Origin: Oopsacas minuta | Lineage: Eukaryota > Porifera > Hexactinellida > Lyssacinosida > Leucopsacidae | DNA: 64,000 nt | Assembly (NCBI GenBank): GCA_024704765.1 | Contig: JAKMXF010000300.1 | Span: 186,001 to 250,000 of the forward strand | Direction: 5' to 3' | Shown: positions 1-11,326 of the stretch, piece after piece | Numbering within the stretch: position 1 is the first letter of the stretch | Layout: every line of letters starts with the position of its first letter | The notes under the pieces: model-generated | Told to the model about the DNA's origin: nothing | Databases searched by the model: none | The model's input: the letters and a program-made list of their open reading frames with translations, nothing else | Position numbers and translations under genes: made by a program

Positions 1-1
1 C

Positions 2-2269
2 AAAACAAATATACGAAATGTAATGTTGAAGGCTCAATCGTTAGATCGATTTTTAGGCAAAAAGTTTTCAACAGTAAAACGTTATTCAGGTGAAGGTGCC
101 GAGAGTATGCTCGTATTTATGAACCAACTAATATCTCTTTCAATCCGAGAGTCTAGCTCTCTAACGAATATTGTACTGGGCATGCCTCATCGAGGTAGAT
201 TGAACTTACAAACTGGTGTATTAGGTTATCCTTTACAAGCTTTGTTCCGTAAGCTTAGAGGTAACCCTGAGCTCATTGACAATTCTGGTACAGCTACTGG
301 CGATATTCTCTCTCATCTATTCCAGTCTATTGACCTTCCTATAGAAGGGGAAGGTAGAAAGATACATTTAAGTATGTTACCTAATCCTTCACATTTAGAA
401 GCAGTTAACCCAGTCGCTTTAGGAAAAACACGCGCAAAACAGCTGTTTTTAAAAGAAGCTCCCTATGACGTTACTGGAAATTGCGGATCACGATTAGGAG
501 ATAGTGTAATGTGTGTTTTAATACACGGTGATGCTAGTTTTGCTTCACAAGGAGTAGTAGCTGAGTGTCTAATGATGAGTTCATTACCCAATTTCTCTGT
601 AGGAGGAACTGTTCATGTTGTCGTCAATAATCAGTTGGGTTATACTACTAGTGCTGAATTTGGACGTTTCACTGATAAATGCACAAACTTTGGTAATCTA
701 GCTAATTGTCCGGTTATTCATGTGAATGGTAGTGATCCTGAATCAGTAGTGAAAGCTTGTGAATTGGCATTTCAGTATAGGATGGAGAAACGTCGTGACG
801 TCATAGTAGACATTTCCTGTTTCAGACGTTGGGGACATAATGAATTGGATGAACCAGCGTTTACTCAGCCTCAAATGTACCAATTTATCAACAATAGACA
901 AACTGTCCCTGATCAGTATAGCGAGAATCTGAATTTTAATTCCAATTCTGTTGGTAAAGATTATGAATCTCATCTTAACTCTTGTCTCGCGGAAAGTGAC
1001 GCTTATGATCCTCCACCATCTCAATTCCAAGCACAGTGGTCTGCTATTCAACCTGCGACTAATAACATTACACAATGGGATACAGGATTACCTACTGAAC
1101 TGTTAAGGAAAATAGGAATTCATTCGGTTAAATTGCCGAATACATTTACTGTACATCCTCGGTTAATGAAGTCTCATGTTCAATCTCGTTTGAAAGAAAT
1201 GGAAACTGGAGAGAAATTAAACTGGGCAACTGCAGAAGCTCTTGCTATTGGTAGTCTACTAGTGCAGAGACACACTGTGCGTTTATGTGGCCAAGACTCG
1301 GGCAGAGGTACTTTTTCGCAGAGACACGCACTATTAGTTGACACACAGTCAGAAGATGTACATATACCTTTGAATAATCTCAGTACTGAACAAGCATACT
1401 TTGAGATAGTCAATTCCCCGCTGATTGAGGAATCCGTACTAGGATTTGAGTACGGAATGAGTATTGATAATCCCACACTACTAGTTATATGGGAAGCTCA
1501 ATTCGGAGATTTCTTCAATTGTGCTCAGTTATTTATTGATACGTTTATTTCCTCGGGTGAAGCTAAATGGATGCTACAAAGCGGACTAGTATTGCTACTA
1601 CCACATGGATATGATGGAGATGGACCTGAACACTCATCATGTCGTATTGAGAGATTCTTACAGCTGTGTAACACATCTCCTAGCATTCGTGATTCCGATA
1701 ATGTTAATATGAATGTTGTATTTCCTACTACACCTGCTCAATACTATCATTTACTAAGACGGCAACAGGTCAGGAATTTCCGAAAACCTTTGATTATTGT
1801 AGGTCCTAAAGGATTGTTAAGATTACCAGAAGCTGTTTCTTCCTTGAATGAAATGTCATCTGGTACTCATTTTAAAACAGTTCTATCTGATTCTAATGCA
1901 GGCAGTGCTGTAGAAAATACGCAGGGAATTTTGTGTAGTGGAAAGCATTATTACGCATTAGATCAGTATAGAAGGGAAAATGGTATTAAGGATTGTGTTA
2001 TTATCAGGGTTGAGTCATTATGTCCGTTTCCAGCTGATAATATAATAAAGGAAGTAATGAAGTTCCCTTCTGTAAAGAGTTGGACATGGAGTCAAGAGGA
2101 ACCGGAGAATATGGGAGCCTGGTCGTACTTATCTCCTCGTTTCAAACAACAGGTTGGGATTACACCTCGTTACGCTGGGAGGCCACCTCTCTCTGCTCCA
2201 GCTGTTGGTGTCAAGAAATGGCACACTAAACAAGCAGCACAAATACTCACCGATACTTTCAAATTCTAA
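2..2269 (+). CDS. DHTKD1: 2-oxoadipate dehydrogenase E1 component (5' partial)
   Basis: This is the thiamine-diphosphate E1 subunit that decarboxylates 2-oxoadipate in mitochondrial lysine and tryptophan breakdown. The frame is open to the window edge, so the Met at base 23 is probably internal; family alignment from memory suggests the N-terminal quarter lies upstream. Visible hallmarks are MPHRGRLNL, NPSHLEAVNPVA, HGDASF, VNNQLGYTT and GHNELDEP in the first half, then the transketolase-like half with LGFEYGMS, EAQFGDFFN, LPHGYDGDGPEHSS and SQEEPENMG. VNPVALGKTR fits DHTKD1 better than the paralogue OGDH. The remaining 755 codons have no intron. The next gene starts 137 bases downstream on the same strand. 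Confidence 0.95.
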   Translation, partial: KTNIRNVMLKAQSLDRFLGKKFSTVKRYSGEGAESMLVFMNQLISLSIRESSSLTNIVLGMPHRGRLNLQTGVLGYPLQALFRKLRGNPELIDNSGTATGDILSHLFQSIDLPIEGEGRKIHLSMLPNPSHLEAVNPVALGKTRAKQLFLKEAPYDVTGNCGSRLGDSVMCVLIHGDASFASQGVVAECLMMSSLPNFSVGGTVHVVVNNQLGYTTSAEFGRFTDKCTNFGNLANCPVIHVNGSDPESVVKACELAFQYRMEKRRDVIVDISCFRRWGHNELDEPAFTQPQMYQFINNRQTVPDQYSENLNFNSNSVGKDYESHLNSCLAESDAYDPPPSQFQAQWSAIQPATNNITQWDTGLPTELLRKIGIHSVKLPNTFTVHPRLMKSHVQSRLKEMETGEKLNWATAEALAIGSLLVQRHTVRLCGQDSGRGTFSQRHALLVDTQSEDVHIPLNNLSTEQAYFEIVNSPLIEESVLGFEYGMSIDNPTLLVIWEAQFGDFFNCAQLFIDTFISSGEAKWMLQSGLVLLLPHGYDGDGPEHSSCRIERFLQLCNTSPSIRDSDNVNMNVVFPTTPAQYYHLLRRQQVRNFRKPLIIVGPKGLLRLPEAVSSLNEMSSGTHFKTVLSDSNAGSAVENTQGILCSGKHYYALDQYRRENGIKDCVIIRVESLCPFPADNIIKEVMKFPSVKSWTWSQEEPENMGAWSYLSPRFKQQVGITPRYAGRPPLSAPAVGVKKWHTKQAAQILTDTFKF

Positions 2270-2406
2270 TTATTCTAATTACGTATATCACGATATAATT
2301 GTAGTTATATTTATCGATTTTTTTAATCATTAATATTTCTAACCAGATTAATTCATACTTTTGAATTGATGTCTTTTTTCGCATCAGCAAATTTTCATTT
2401 AGTTTA

Positions 2407-4286
2407 ATGGCTGAGAACAATTCTACGAATGCAAACAAGCCATCTGTTAATGAAGGTCCTCTTACTTTTGAGAGTTTCGTAGAGTCTCACAAACCACAAT
2501 TACTCTCTTTGGGGATTCCTAATCTTTACTGGAATTCTTTATTCGAAAAACTTAATGAAGAACGTTATGATGCAGGAAGTAATTTTGTAATGAATCAAGT
2601 AGAAGGTGAGTGGGAAGTTTTATCTATTAAAGACGTCAAAAAATCTAATCCCGATTGTATATTTCTAATTGATCATGCTTGGACTTTTGAGATTCCATTT
2701 GCTCGTATGCAGCTAATGCAACATAAAAACCTATTCCTTCGTATGTTAGACTTAATGGGAATTACATATGAAGAACAGGTCGAACCGAATACAATAATGG
2801 TTGATAAGATTCTAGAAGTGATGTGGCAATATAACCAAACTTACTCTTTCTCTCACGAGATTGAAGATGAACCATTTTGGTATATAATGGATGAATTTGG
2901 ATCTCGTATACAGCATAGTAGTGAGCCTAACGTTAACATAGATGTGTATAAGGGCCAATACATTTTGCTAAGAATAAGACTGTATATAGTGTGTTATGGC
3001 CGTTAACAGATATAGAAAATGGTGAAGAGATTTTGCGAGATTATGCCTACGGTGTAAAAGACAATATACTTAGACAAATAAAACTAATGCCGTGGTTTCA
3101 ACCTGATGAAACCAAACTTATGCAAAGCTTAGACGAATTTGCTTTTGAGTATAAAGAAGATATTCTTCTACGAATTGATACACCATTAAAATCACAACCT
3201 TTTGAAGACTTGAAAGCTATGTACAAAAGCAAATATACCGTGTATACAGATATTACTTTGATTACTGAAAATCTTAAGTTAGATAATTTCACTTTTGTGG
3301 ATGATAAGGAATCAGCTGATATTCTATGGGTGAGTGATCATTATAGAAAATTTGATGAACTTACTCCAGAATCTCACGTTTTGTTTATAAACCAATTTCC
3401 ATATGAGGATTTATACAATTGCAAACATTTCATGTCAACTTTGATAATAGCACACGGTGGATTTGATGTGAATAATATACATACCAGAGGGTATAGTTGG
3501 TTGCCAATGACATTTGAATTGAATTATGATTTGAAGCTATTCACTAGGTGTTTCTTAAAGAGACAGGAATTAGGTTTGAAGAATATTTGGATACTTAAAC
3601 CGGTGAATAAAGCCCGTGGGATTGATACTCATGTAACTGATGATCTTGATAAAATTATTAGACATACAGAATCTATTCCTAAGCTGGCATGTCTATACAT
3701 AACAGATCCAATGTTGTTTTACCGTCCTGGAATAGGGAATGTCAAAATTGATATTCGTTACGTTCTCTTGTTAGCTAATAGTGATCCATTGGAATTATAT
3801 ATTCATAACATGTTCTGGTTAAGATTCAGCAATAAACCATTTTCGTTGGACTCGTTTGATGACTATGAAAAACATTTCACTGTGATGAACTACAAACCTG
3901 AATCCAATCTCAAAACAATTCTAAGCCCGGAATTTATAAAACTTTTTGAAGAACAATATCCTCAGTTAAAATGGGCCCCAATCGAGGATGAAATTTGTGT
4001 AATGTTGAAAGAAGCTTTTACCATTTTCTTCTCTTCCCCTCCAATGAGTAAAGTTAAAAAATGTGAAAGATCCAAGGCTTGTTATGCAACAGATTTGATG
4101 TTAGAATGGTGTGATGAAACTGATGGGCGTGGAGAACCTATACGTGTACCTAGGCCAAGATTATTAGAAATAAATTTCTGTCCTGATACCGAGAGGGCCT
4201 GTGAATTTGATCCTCCTTTCTATAATGATATATTTTCTTTATTCTTCCTCCACAAAACAGAGGGATTGCCCTTCAGAAAGATTTGA
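2407..4286 (+). CDS. TTLL12: Tubulin-tyrosine-ligase-like protein 12, with apparent frameshift
   Basis: TTLL12 joins an N-terminal SET-like region to a C-terminal TTL-type ATP-grasp domain; its ligase activity is uncertain. The first frame (2407-3006) carries FLIDHAWT and WYIMDEFGSRIQH. The second, open from 2952, carries LLWPLTD-like sequence, DYAYG, FDIRY-like DIRYVLLL, FWLRFSN, DDYEKHFTVMNY and LEINFCPDTERACEFDPPF. The two frames join as one family-length protein of about 625 residues if one base is gained or lost between about 2946 and 2965. The spacing between the conserved blocks leaves no room for an intron. A single-base deletion in the assembly, possibly in the GGG run near 2952, is the simplest explanation; a real mutation or recoding is possible. 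Confidence 0.88.
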
Positions 4287-4567
4287 TATTATTTCATACT
4301 TTTTAGCAACTTTTATTAGATTATGTAATTCAGTATAAAAAGTTGCATGTTTTTGGGAGATTTTACGTTATCTGAGAGTAATATCACTATTAAAGATTCT
4401 CCTTAGGAATCATTGCATGTATATTATGTAATACGTTTTAATAGGAAATTTTAATTCTAATGACACAATGCTTGCTAAAATGAAAAAATTGTGTAATATA
4501 TAAGCCAGTTAGGTAAATTTAGTTGAATATATATTATACTGTTTTGATTTGTTATACTTAATTATTA

Positions 4568-5677
4568 ATGGATATCACACGTAACTATATTTTCAGACAA
4601 TTTTACAAAGTAGAATTGATATTCATATTTACTTACATTTTTGTATTATTCCTATGGCTAGTATATTTGACTAAACGGTTAATAGTTTCGAATAAACTGC
4701 TATCTGGAACGAAACGACATGAAAGTTCATCAGAAAGTCAATATTCAGTGTATAACGCGAGGACTCAAGTTATTAAGGGTAGATTCTTGATCGCATTAGT
4801 AGTAGTGGAATTTCTTTCTGCGATTCTTTTTTTGTTAGCTTGCGTGATATTCCTGAAAGACCAAATGTTGTGGAATGTTGGAGGACGATATGTTAACGAT
4901 TCACATCACAATACAAATTTGAGTAATACAAGCGTATCTTGTATGGTAGATTATCGCTTAATCGCGCTGTATAAATATCCACAATTTCTCTTGTTCCCAG
5001 CATTATCTGGCGTGTCTTTTCTACTTCTTATATCCTTGCTATCAATCCATACATATTTTCTAGAAATGCGTTATAAATTCTGTGATTACAAGCGAGGTAT
5101 AGTTAAGTTAGCGGGGATAGGTCTGGGGCAGTGTTGTGTCCTTGTAGTGACGTGCTATTCCCGTTATACTGTATTGTTCGAGCCGTTGATATTCGTGATA
5201 TTCTTAGTCTACGATTTGGTGATATACGTTAAACTTGTAAAACGTTTGAAATTGACACTGAAAGGCCGTCTGCTCGAATTATATACTTTCCACGATTGCG
5301 CATTACATTTCGATAGGGAACAACGTGAATTTCGAAAATACGTTATTTTTACTATTCTCTTCTGTTTCGCTCTGCTAATACCTTCTATACAACTCCGTGC
5401 TGACTTATGTTTCTCTTTATTTTCTTACACACCACACTGCATCATACAGATGTTCTTACTCAACAATCTTAATATACGTTTTGAAGAGTTTAATAAATAT
5501 TCTGATGAATTCGTTTATACACTTACGGACATCAACCCAATTATCTTAATTATTCCTGTCATCTGTATGCTGTTACCACATGTAGCTTATGTGGTATACT
5601 ATGTAGTGAATAAGGTGTCGAGGAGGAAGAGAATTATTAGAAATTACAATTCGAGGATTACAGAAAAACTTATTTGA
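4568..5677 (+). CDS. Seven-helix membrane protein, novel family member A
   Basis: I do not recognise this 369-residue protein. Hydrophobic segments lie near residues 15-35, 73-95, 139-161, 178-197, 201-221, 258-276 and 322-347. Basic residues in loops 1, 3 and 5 and in the tail (SRRKR) predict an outside N-terminus and inside C-terminus, as in GPCRs. It is a divergent relative of the genes at 20096-21286 and 22052-23251. Shared points are a YN-x-RT stretch before helix 2, Glu-Phe within helix 2 (EF), a cysteine in the second outer loop, and a K-x-RLLELY-x-F segment before helix 6. N-glycosylation sequons sit in the loop after helix 2. There is no classical DRY or NPxxY motif. Single exon; nothing suggests an operon. 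Confidence 0.7.
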   Translation: MDITRNYIFRQFYKVELIFIFTYIFVLFLWLVYLTKRLIVSNKLLSGTKRHESSSESQYSVYNARTQVIKGRFLIALVVVEFLSAILFLLACVIFLKDQMLWNVGGRYVNDSHHNTNLSNTSVSCMVDYRLIALYKYPQFLLFPALSGVSFLLLISLLSIHTYFLEMRYKFCDYKRGIVKLAGIGLGQCCVLVVTCYSRYTVLFEPLIFVIFLVYDLVIYVKLVKRLKLTLKGRLLELYTFHDCALHFDREQREFRKYVIFTILFCFALLIPSIQLRADLCFSLFSYTPHCIIQMFLLNNLNIRFEEFNKYSDEFVYTLTDINPIILIIPVICMLLPHVAYVVYYVVNKVSRRKRIIRNYNSRITEKLI

Positions 5678-5770
5678 TGCATGAATATTTTTTGTAAATT
5701 CAGTACTTTGTAGTTATACTTTGTTCAGACTAAATATTTATATTTTGTTCAGATTTATAAGTTGTAAAGC

Positions 5771-5915
5771 GTAACTTCCACAAACGGGGAACTTCTGGAA
5801 ACGAAGTGAATGAAATAGAGCGAATTCCTACTCCCATATAAATGAGCCTCCAGAAACAGGGAAACAGCAGGTAGCATTTTTCGGTGTCCTGACACACGGT
5901 TTGTAGAGGTTCCAT
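5771..5915. repeat. MITE-like element, CCTCTACAAAC-end type
   Basis: The ends are imperfect inverted repeats: AACTTCCACAAACGGGG near 5773 and the complement of an AACCTCTACAAACCGTG end near 5911. The inside (GAGCGAATTCCTA, then CAGGTAGCATTTTTCGG) recurs at 54829-54981 and, as a short copy, at 35519-35593. Small overlapping frames here are not convincing genes. Confidence 0.7.
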
Positions 5916-6126
5916 TACATTGACTAATCTCAGAAGTTTCATATATTGTCCCATTGCAGCTAAGTAAATCAATTTTCCGTTTTTTAAATTTCATTGTTTT
6001 TATAGATTGAATATTTGGCAATGGACGAGGTATAGTGTTGAAAGTTAATATTCGAGCTAATTAATTATTGTTGTAAATATTTTATTGACACTATAACATA
6101 CATTCCTAGCTACCAAACAAATAACT

Positions 6127-9100
6127 ATGACTACACAGATTCACTCAAGCTCTTCTTTTGCAAGACTACATCTACTTCTGTCTGAATCTATTCCTGAACA
6201 GCTGTTAGCCAGTGAGCTATCTGGTTCTAATGCAATGCTTTGGAAAGATGATTTATATCCAGAACAGTTTAAGATCATGAAGAAACTATGGACTGATTTA
6301 AAACATAAATTTCCGTATCAAGATCTGGCTAACCAATTTGACATTGCAGATCATTTAGCTGTTTATATAATGCTGACAAATTACTTTGTTGATATGCGAA
6401 TTGGTGAAAACATCCCACAAATTACAGCGAATAAATTCCCTAACGAAATAGTCACAAGTTTCTTTACATACTATTTACACGAAAAATTATACAAAATTCG
6501 ATCATTAAAGAAAATATTGTATCTTGCTTTGGACAAAAAACACACGCTCAATCCGTTTATCCTCGTATATCTCAATGGAGAGAAAATCCCAGAAATATTA
6601 CCTTTCCTATGGAAGAAATACGTAAACTTTGATGTGCTTAAATACAAGCCGTATCTGTCTACGGAAGAAGAAGCAAATTGCATTACGATATATTTCAGAC
6701 AACATATTGAATTTTTAAACGTAATAATATTGTTTCTACATCGTTTTCCAGATAAAGCACAAATAGAAATTCTACATGATATAATAGCATTTCTGCTTAA
6801 AAATACCTTTCTCCATCCATCTTGTACTCAGCTACACAATTATCCTAATGCAGCATTCACGGTTAAAACTATTTTATATTTTTCAATTTTACTCGGCTTG
6901 AAGTCGACTTGTATTCTGGCTGATAAAGGTTCGATAAATGAGAAACTATGTAGAGATTTTCTAAAACTTATTCCGTCAAATGATGCGACCTATGCTCCGT
7001 TTGTGATTACCCTCACGATGTTACTTAAGGGTATACTAGTCATAGGAGAGAGAAATGTAAGGAATATTGGTGCTGAAGCTATCCTAAAGGGAGGTTTAGT
7101 CTCTCTTGAAGATTTGGTCAAATTTAGGCTATTTCAGAGGTGTGAATATCTGCGGAAAATTGTAACAACGATTATCTCGGATGTTTTGTTGAAATTGTTG
7201 GATAATTTTGAGATTGAACCTATAGGACAAACTAATACACTATTCAGCTTGGCTATGAACGGATTTTCTTCTTGTGATCCAGTTCTGATTACAAATAACA
7301 TGTCAATCATACAAAGCACTATTTTAGCTTTTGGTTTCGATTCTTTCCCTGTGATCTTCAAACCTATAATGGAGTTGTTATGTCAATTAGTTGCTGTATT
7401 ATCCGCTAGACAAATATACACAATGCTAGCTGGCTTAAAACACTTTAACACTCCTTTAGCTGGTGATATATCTAACTCAGAAGATAAAGATAGATATCTT
7501 ACTGATACAACTGAAATTATGAAAAGTCGTACTTGTACTCTTTGCATTCCAGGAGACACGTTTGGTCGCATAGTTGAGTGGGCGGGTGATACGTATATAA
7601 AGTGGGATTTTGTGTTCAGTGCTTGGATGTTATTTCTAGGCAGACTTGAGTTATTTGTTGATGAGTTTAGTGTTTCAAGCGAAGATGTAGAGAAAGTTGG
7701 AATGATCCTTAAATTGGTACACTGCATTTTGAAAGAAGATATAAATATGTTTAATGAGCTCGATAAGCTCTGTTCAATTTCACCAGCTGTCCTTGGACGT
7801 GCTATTAGTAGCGATATTGAAGAAAAATCAGATGTAATTGTCCATTCAATTGCACTATTAAATATTTTATCGCGAAAAGATCCTAATATTTACTCGCGAG
7901 AAATGACAGAAGCGAATGTACATCAACGTATTGAAGAATTATCCGTGTCAATAATAAATAATCCAAAATCTATTACATTAGAGAATGAAAAACTTTTCAA
8001 TACAATTTTAGCTGTATTGGAGTTATTCGTGAGCACGTTTACTAACCAGCCTAACTACGTTTCAGAGAGTTTCACTCTCGCTTCTATACATTTTATCCAA
8101 CATCTTCTCAGACAGAATTTCTCTGTCAGTGATAATGAGTTTTTATTAGAAATACACACACAAGTATTGCTGCTACTTACAGACATACACTCTCTATTGC
8201 CAGATTGGAAGAACAGTGAATATGAGAGTATTAACTTTATGGGGAAGATGTTCTCAAACTTTCTCTTGCAGGATAATTCTATTTTAGAACTTTTGTTTTT
8301 CGATTTCAACATTCTAAAAAGATTAATGGCATCTCAACAATCAGATTTTCTCCGTAATTCCTGCAGCTCGCTTATTGTACTGATTCTTACACTCTTGGAT
8401 AAATTACTTGTTAACTTCGATAAGCCGTATTTTAAGCTTATGGAGAGCTACATTATCCGACCTGTAGATAGCTTTATACATGTTCTAAGCCAAATAACTA
8501 TGTCACTTCATGAAAGTGAGTTAACGCTAGCTACTTTGAAATTTCTCAAAGAGCTCTGTAGACATTCAGAATTCTCCCTTATGGTATGTCTTGGTGCTAG
8601 TGCAAATGCATTGAGATCTAGTCTAACTACAAAACTGAGAAGCCCACCGGTAATTGTTAGTAACTTAGTTCGTGTTGAGATATTGCACTTCATAGAACAC
8701 GTATTAAAATACCAGCCATCTTTCGCGGAATATATCTTCAGTAAAGATGAACAGAGTATTGTCTCTATCGTGATTGAATTGCTAGACACGTATGGCAAGG
8801 ATAGAGCACATGCTAGCCTGCTAGCTGCTTGTATGGAATTAATTACAGTTGTGTGGGTGACACGTCGTGATTGTATCAGTACAGATTCCCTAACTAACCT
8901 ATGGAAATACGCTAAGTTAATAATGCCATTGTTTTACAGAAAAAATATGGAATACACTGTACCGATAATTGAACTGTCTCAAGGTATTGCTACTGTAATG
9001 ATGATAGAGTTTTATAACTCATTGTTCATTGAGAAAATTGATACAAATTTTAGAGAGTGTATTTTATGCTTTTTAAGCGAAGCATTTTTGGAGAATTATT

Positions 9101-10986
9101 TTAATCTCGCTTTCACGATGCAGCCAGGGCAATCTTTGCTTCATTCTCGTAAGCAAATACGTTACGCTTTATCTATTAGGCAATTTATAAGCATTTTAAC
9201 TGTAAAAGCGCATCGAATCGATTTTATTGATTCGCACCTCAACGAAAATAAAAGGAAGAAATTTATTATCGATATTAGTTTCGATCAGCTGGAATTTGTG
9301 GTGAAAAATCATCAAATACACGAGGTAGAGGAAATATTTAGTGAGTTGATGCTTGTATTGGTAAGTCTATTCAAAAACTGGCCGGAATCAATTGGGGATT
9401 TCAGTGATATTTACAATTCTTATGTCTTAGTGTCAACTTGGCTTGTTTCAGTTGGAAATATCAACTGTCTACCCTTCAAATACTATTTGACAGGATCATT
9501 ACTGTTGCTACAGTCCTCACACTTGAAACAAGCAAATTCAGGTAGGAAACCCAAGAATGAACTGTATTCTTTGATGACGTCACTATTCAATAATATTATA
9601 ATAATTTTTTCGGAAATGCTCCGTAATACTTCTAGTATTGATGACTCAATTCACGAGTTAGTTATACTAAATTTATCTGAGATTATGAATCAAGATTCTA
9701 ACTCAAATCTATTTGAAACAGTCGAAACAACTCCGTTGTATTTTCTAATTATTGAATGTTTGAAACGATCTTCTATTCAGAATAAATTGAATTTAATAAA
9801 TTCATATTTACTTCTTCTAACTTCTTTCTCAAAATTCGAAGTTTTCGCGAAATCTCAAGACCTATCACTCTATTTCCAAGTTGTATCAGATCTCCTTTAT
9901 TGCTGCTCTACAGAGGAAATGCGAGTAAAAGCAAATTACCATGATATATGGTGTAGTCTTCTCGATCTGTTATCGACCTGTCTTATTTCAGGGAAACATA
10001 ATTTCCTTGCTGAGGCGAAGAGCTATCTAGATGGCGTTAGATTTATTAACGAGATAAATACGAATATTACAAATTGCAATAATTTACTCATTTTGAAAGA
10101 AAACTACCATTTAACTATGTTATTGCTTCATCTTTCTAAAGTTCAAAATTATGAAATAAATGTCCCATTCGACCAGTTAACCTTTGCACTAATAAGAATC
10201 ATTGAAATTTGTATAGAATTACTATTACACCATGATAAACTAACACGAATGTGCATCAATACTGAAAACACACTACAAACCGAATCAAAAGCAAAATTAA
10301 TCAGTGAAGAAATTTCTGACGTTTTCTCAGATAGAAATGCATTAGAAGATAGAGCTAAACTCTGGCTTATAAAGACACTACGCGTAGCTCTGACGTCACT
10401 GCATATTTTAACTCCATCTGTAGAAGAAATACTAACTTACCCTACTTCAGATTATATGGTGTATTGTTTTATTTATAACTTCCAACAACCTCAACACGCG
10501 TATAACCGGTTAATACAGCCTGTTTCAGCCTTATGCTCGTGTCTAACTGTATCTTTAGATCTTATGAACAAAATCCCAGCCAAAAGTCCTAACCAAAATT
10601 CAATAAACGCGACTGAATTTGCAAAGAGAAAAAATCAAATTTCATCTTTTAGTTGGGTAAAGAATTTCATAGAAATAACCTTATCACTAATCCTATCACA
10701 ATCTTGTATGGTTATATTATCATCAATAACACCAGCAAATAAACAACTATTCAAAATACATGTAAGTGGAGAGATAGAGAATTTCCTGATGAGTTTACTG
10801 CGTATACTTAATCGGAAGAATATACAGACTACTCCGTGTAAACGGAGATCTAGGTTCACTTGTTCAATATCTTTTCAATCAACTGGTGATAGTATATCTG
10901 CGAAAAGTAGCAGTTTAGGGTTTGGAGATCATCCTGATCAAATATTCTTCATGACAGTTGACAATCTTCGTAAGCACATATTCTAA
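6127..10986 (+). CDS. NUP188: Nucleoporin NUP188, inner-ring scaffold
   Basis: NUP188 is an alpha-helical solenoid of the inner ring of the nuclear pore, bound to NUP93. The 1619-residue product is close to the usual 1700-1750. Weakly conserved but collinear blocks support the call: an IPGDTFGRIVEW stretch near residue 475 followed by a YIKWDFVFSAWMLF block, MVCLGASANALRSSL near residue 820, and a C-terminal LHILTPSVEEILTYP block near 1435. The similarity is recalled, not computed, but the order of the blocks matches over the whole length. There is no intron in 4.86 kb. NUP160 follows 340 bases downstream on the same strand. Confidence 0.9.
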   Translation: MTTQIHSSSSFARLHLLLSESIPEQLLASELSGSNAMLWKDDLYPEQFKIMKKLWTDLKHKFPYQDLANQFDIADHLAVYIMLTNYFVDMRIGENIPQITANKFPNEIVTSFFTYYLHEKLYKIRSLKKILYLALDKKHTLNPFILVYLNGEKIPEILPFLWKKYVNFDVLKYKPYLSTEEEANCITIYFRQHIEFLNVIILFLHRFPDKAQIEILHDIIAFLLKNTFLHPSCTQLHNYPNAAFTVKTILYFSILLGLKSTCILADKGSINEKLCRDFLKLIPSNDATYAPFVITLTMLLKGILVIGERNVRNIGAEAILKGGLVSLEDLVKFRLFQRCEYLRKIVTTIISDVLLKLLDNFEIEPIGQTNTLFSLAMNGFSSCDPVLITNNMSIIQSTILAFGFDSFPVIFKPIMELLCQLVAVLSARQIYTMLAGLKHFNTPLAGDISNSEDKDRYLTDTTEIMKSRTCTLCIPGDTFGRIVEWAGDTYIKWDFVFSAWMLFLGRLELFVDEFSVSSEDVEKVGMILKLVHCILKEDINMFNELDKLCSISPAVLGRAISSDIEEKSDVIVHSIALLNILSRKDPNIYSREMTEANVHQRIEELSVSIINNPKSITLENEKLFNTILAVLELFVSTFTNQPNYVSESFTLASIHFIQHLLRQNFSVSDNEFLLEIHTQVLLLLTDIHSLLPDWKNSEYESINFMGKMFSNFLLQDNSILELLFFDFNILKRLMASQQSDFLRNSCSSLIVLILTLLDKLLVNFDKPYFKLMESYIIRPVDSFIHVLSQITMSLHESELTLATLKFLKELCRHSEFSLMVCLGASANALRSSLTTKLRSPPVIVSNLVRVEILHFIEHVLKYQPSFAEYIFSKDEQSIVSIVIELLDTYGKDRAHASLLAACMELITVVWVTRRDCISTDSLTNLWKYAKLIMPLFYRKNMEYTVPIIELSQGIATVMMIEFYNSLFIEKIDTNFRECILCFLSEAFLENYFNLAFTMQPGQSLLHSRKQIRYALSIRQFISILTVKAHRIDFIDSHLNENKRKKFIIDISFDQLEFVVKNHQIHEVEEIFSELMLVLVSLFKNWPESIGDFSDIYNSYVLVSTWLVSVGNINCLPFKYYLTGSLLLLQSSHLKQANSGRKPKNELYSLMTSLFNNIIIIFSEMLRNTSSIDDSIHELVILNLSEIMNQDSNSNLFETVETTPLYFLIIECLKRSSIQNKLNLINSYLLLLTSFSKFEVFAKSQDLSLYFQVVSDLLYCCSTEEMRVKANYHDIWCSLLDLLSTCLISGKHNFLAEAKSYLDGVRFINEINTNITNCNNLLILKENYHLTMLLLHLSKVQNYEINVPFDQLTFALIRIIEICIELLLHHDKLTRMCINTENTLQTESKAKLISEEISDVFSDRNALEDRAKLWLIKTLRVALTSLHILTPSVEEILTYPTSDYMVYCFIYNFQQPQHAYNRLIQPVSALCSCLTVSLDLMNKIPAKSPNQNSINATEFAKRKNQISSFSWVKNFIEITLSLILSQSCMVILSSITPANKQLFKIHVSGEIENFLMSLLRILNRKNIQTTPCKRRSRFTCSISFQSTGDSISAKSSSLGFGDHPDQIFFMTVDNLRKHIF

Positions 10987-11092
10987 TTCGATTTTATTTA
11001 GCGTCACTTATCTGTAGAGATGAAGTGGGTAGCTTGAATAATGACGTCATAATTCATAGATTCTTTCACATTGCATTGATTTATAATTATAA

Positions 11093-11224
11093 AGTGGACT
11101 CTCGTTAACACGAAACACGGTTAGTTTGAAATTCTGGGTAATATTTATTGTATACAAATCTTCATTCCATTTACCGCTGTTATTAATCACTTTGTTACGT
11201 TGTTCGTATTAACAAGAGTCTACT
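11093..11224. repeat. MITE-like element, AGTGGACTCTCGTTAA ends
   Basis: The left end reads AGTGGACTCTCGTTAACACG and the right end is its complement with about three mismatches (GTATTAACAAGAGTCTACT). It sits alone between NUP188 and NUP160 and resembles the element at 52379-52525. A TGACGTCA palindrome lies just upstream at 11042. Confidence 0.75.
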
Positions 11225-11326
11225 ATATTTCATTTTTAAATAATCCAAATGATCGTTGTATTAGTTCAGTGGTGTATCACATACTCTATTTAACTATGTT
11301 AATATAGATGCTACTAGTTACTCATA

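Noticed and set aside
2940-2990. Classic -1 programmed frameshift signal in TTLL12
   Set aside because: No X-XXY-YYZ heptamer is visible in the joint reading window, so an assembly or genomic single-base change is more likely.
5730-6021. Small minus-strand frames between seven-helix gene A and NUP188
   Set aside because: They are contained in a MITE-like element that recurs elsewhere in the window.
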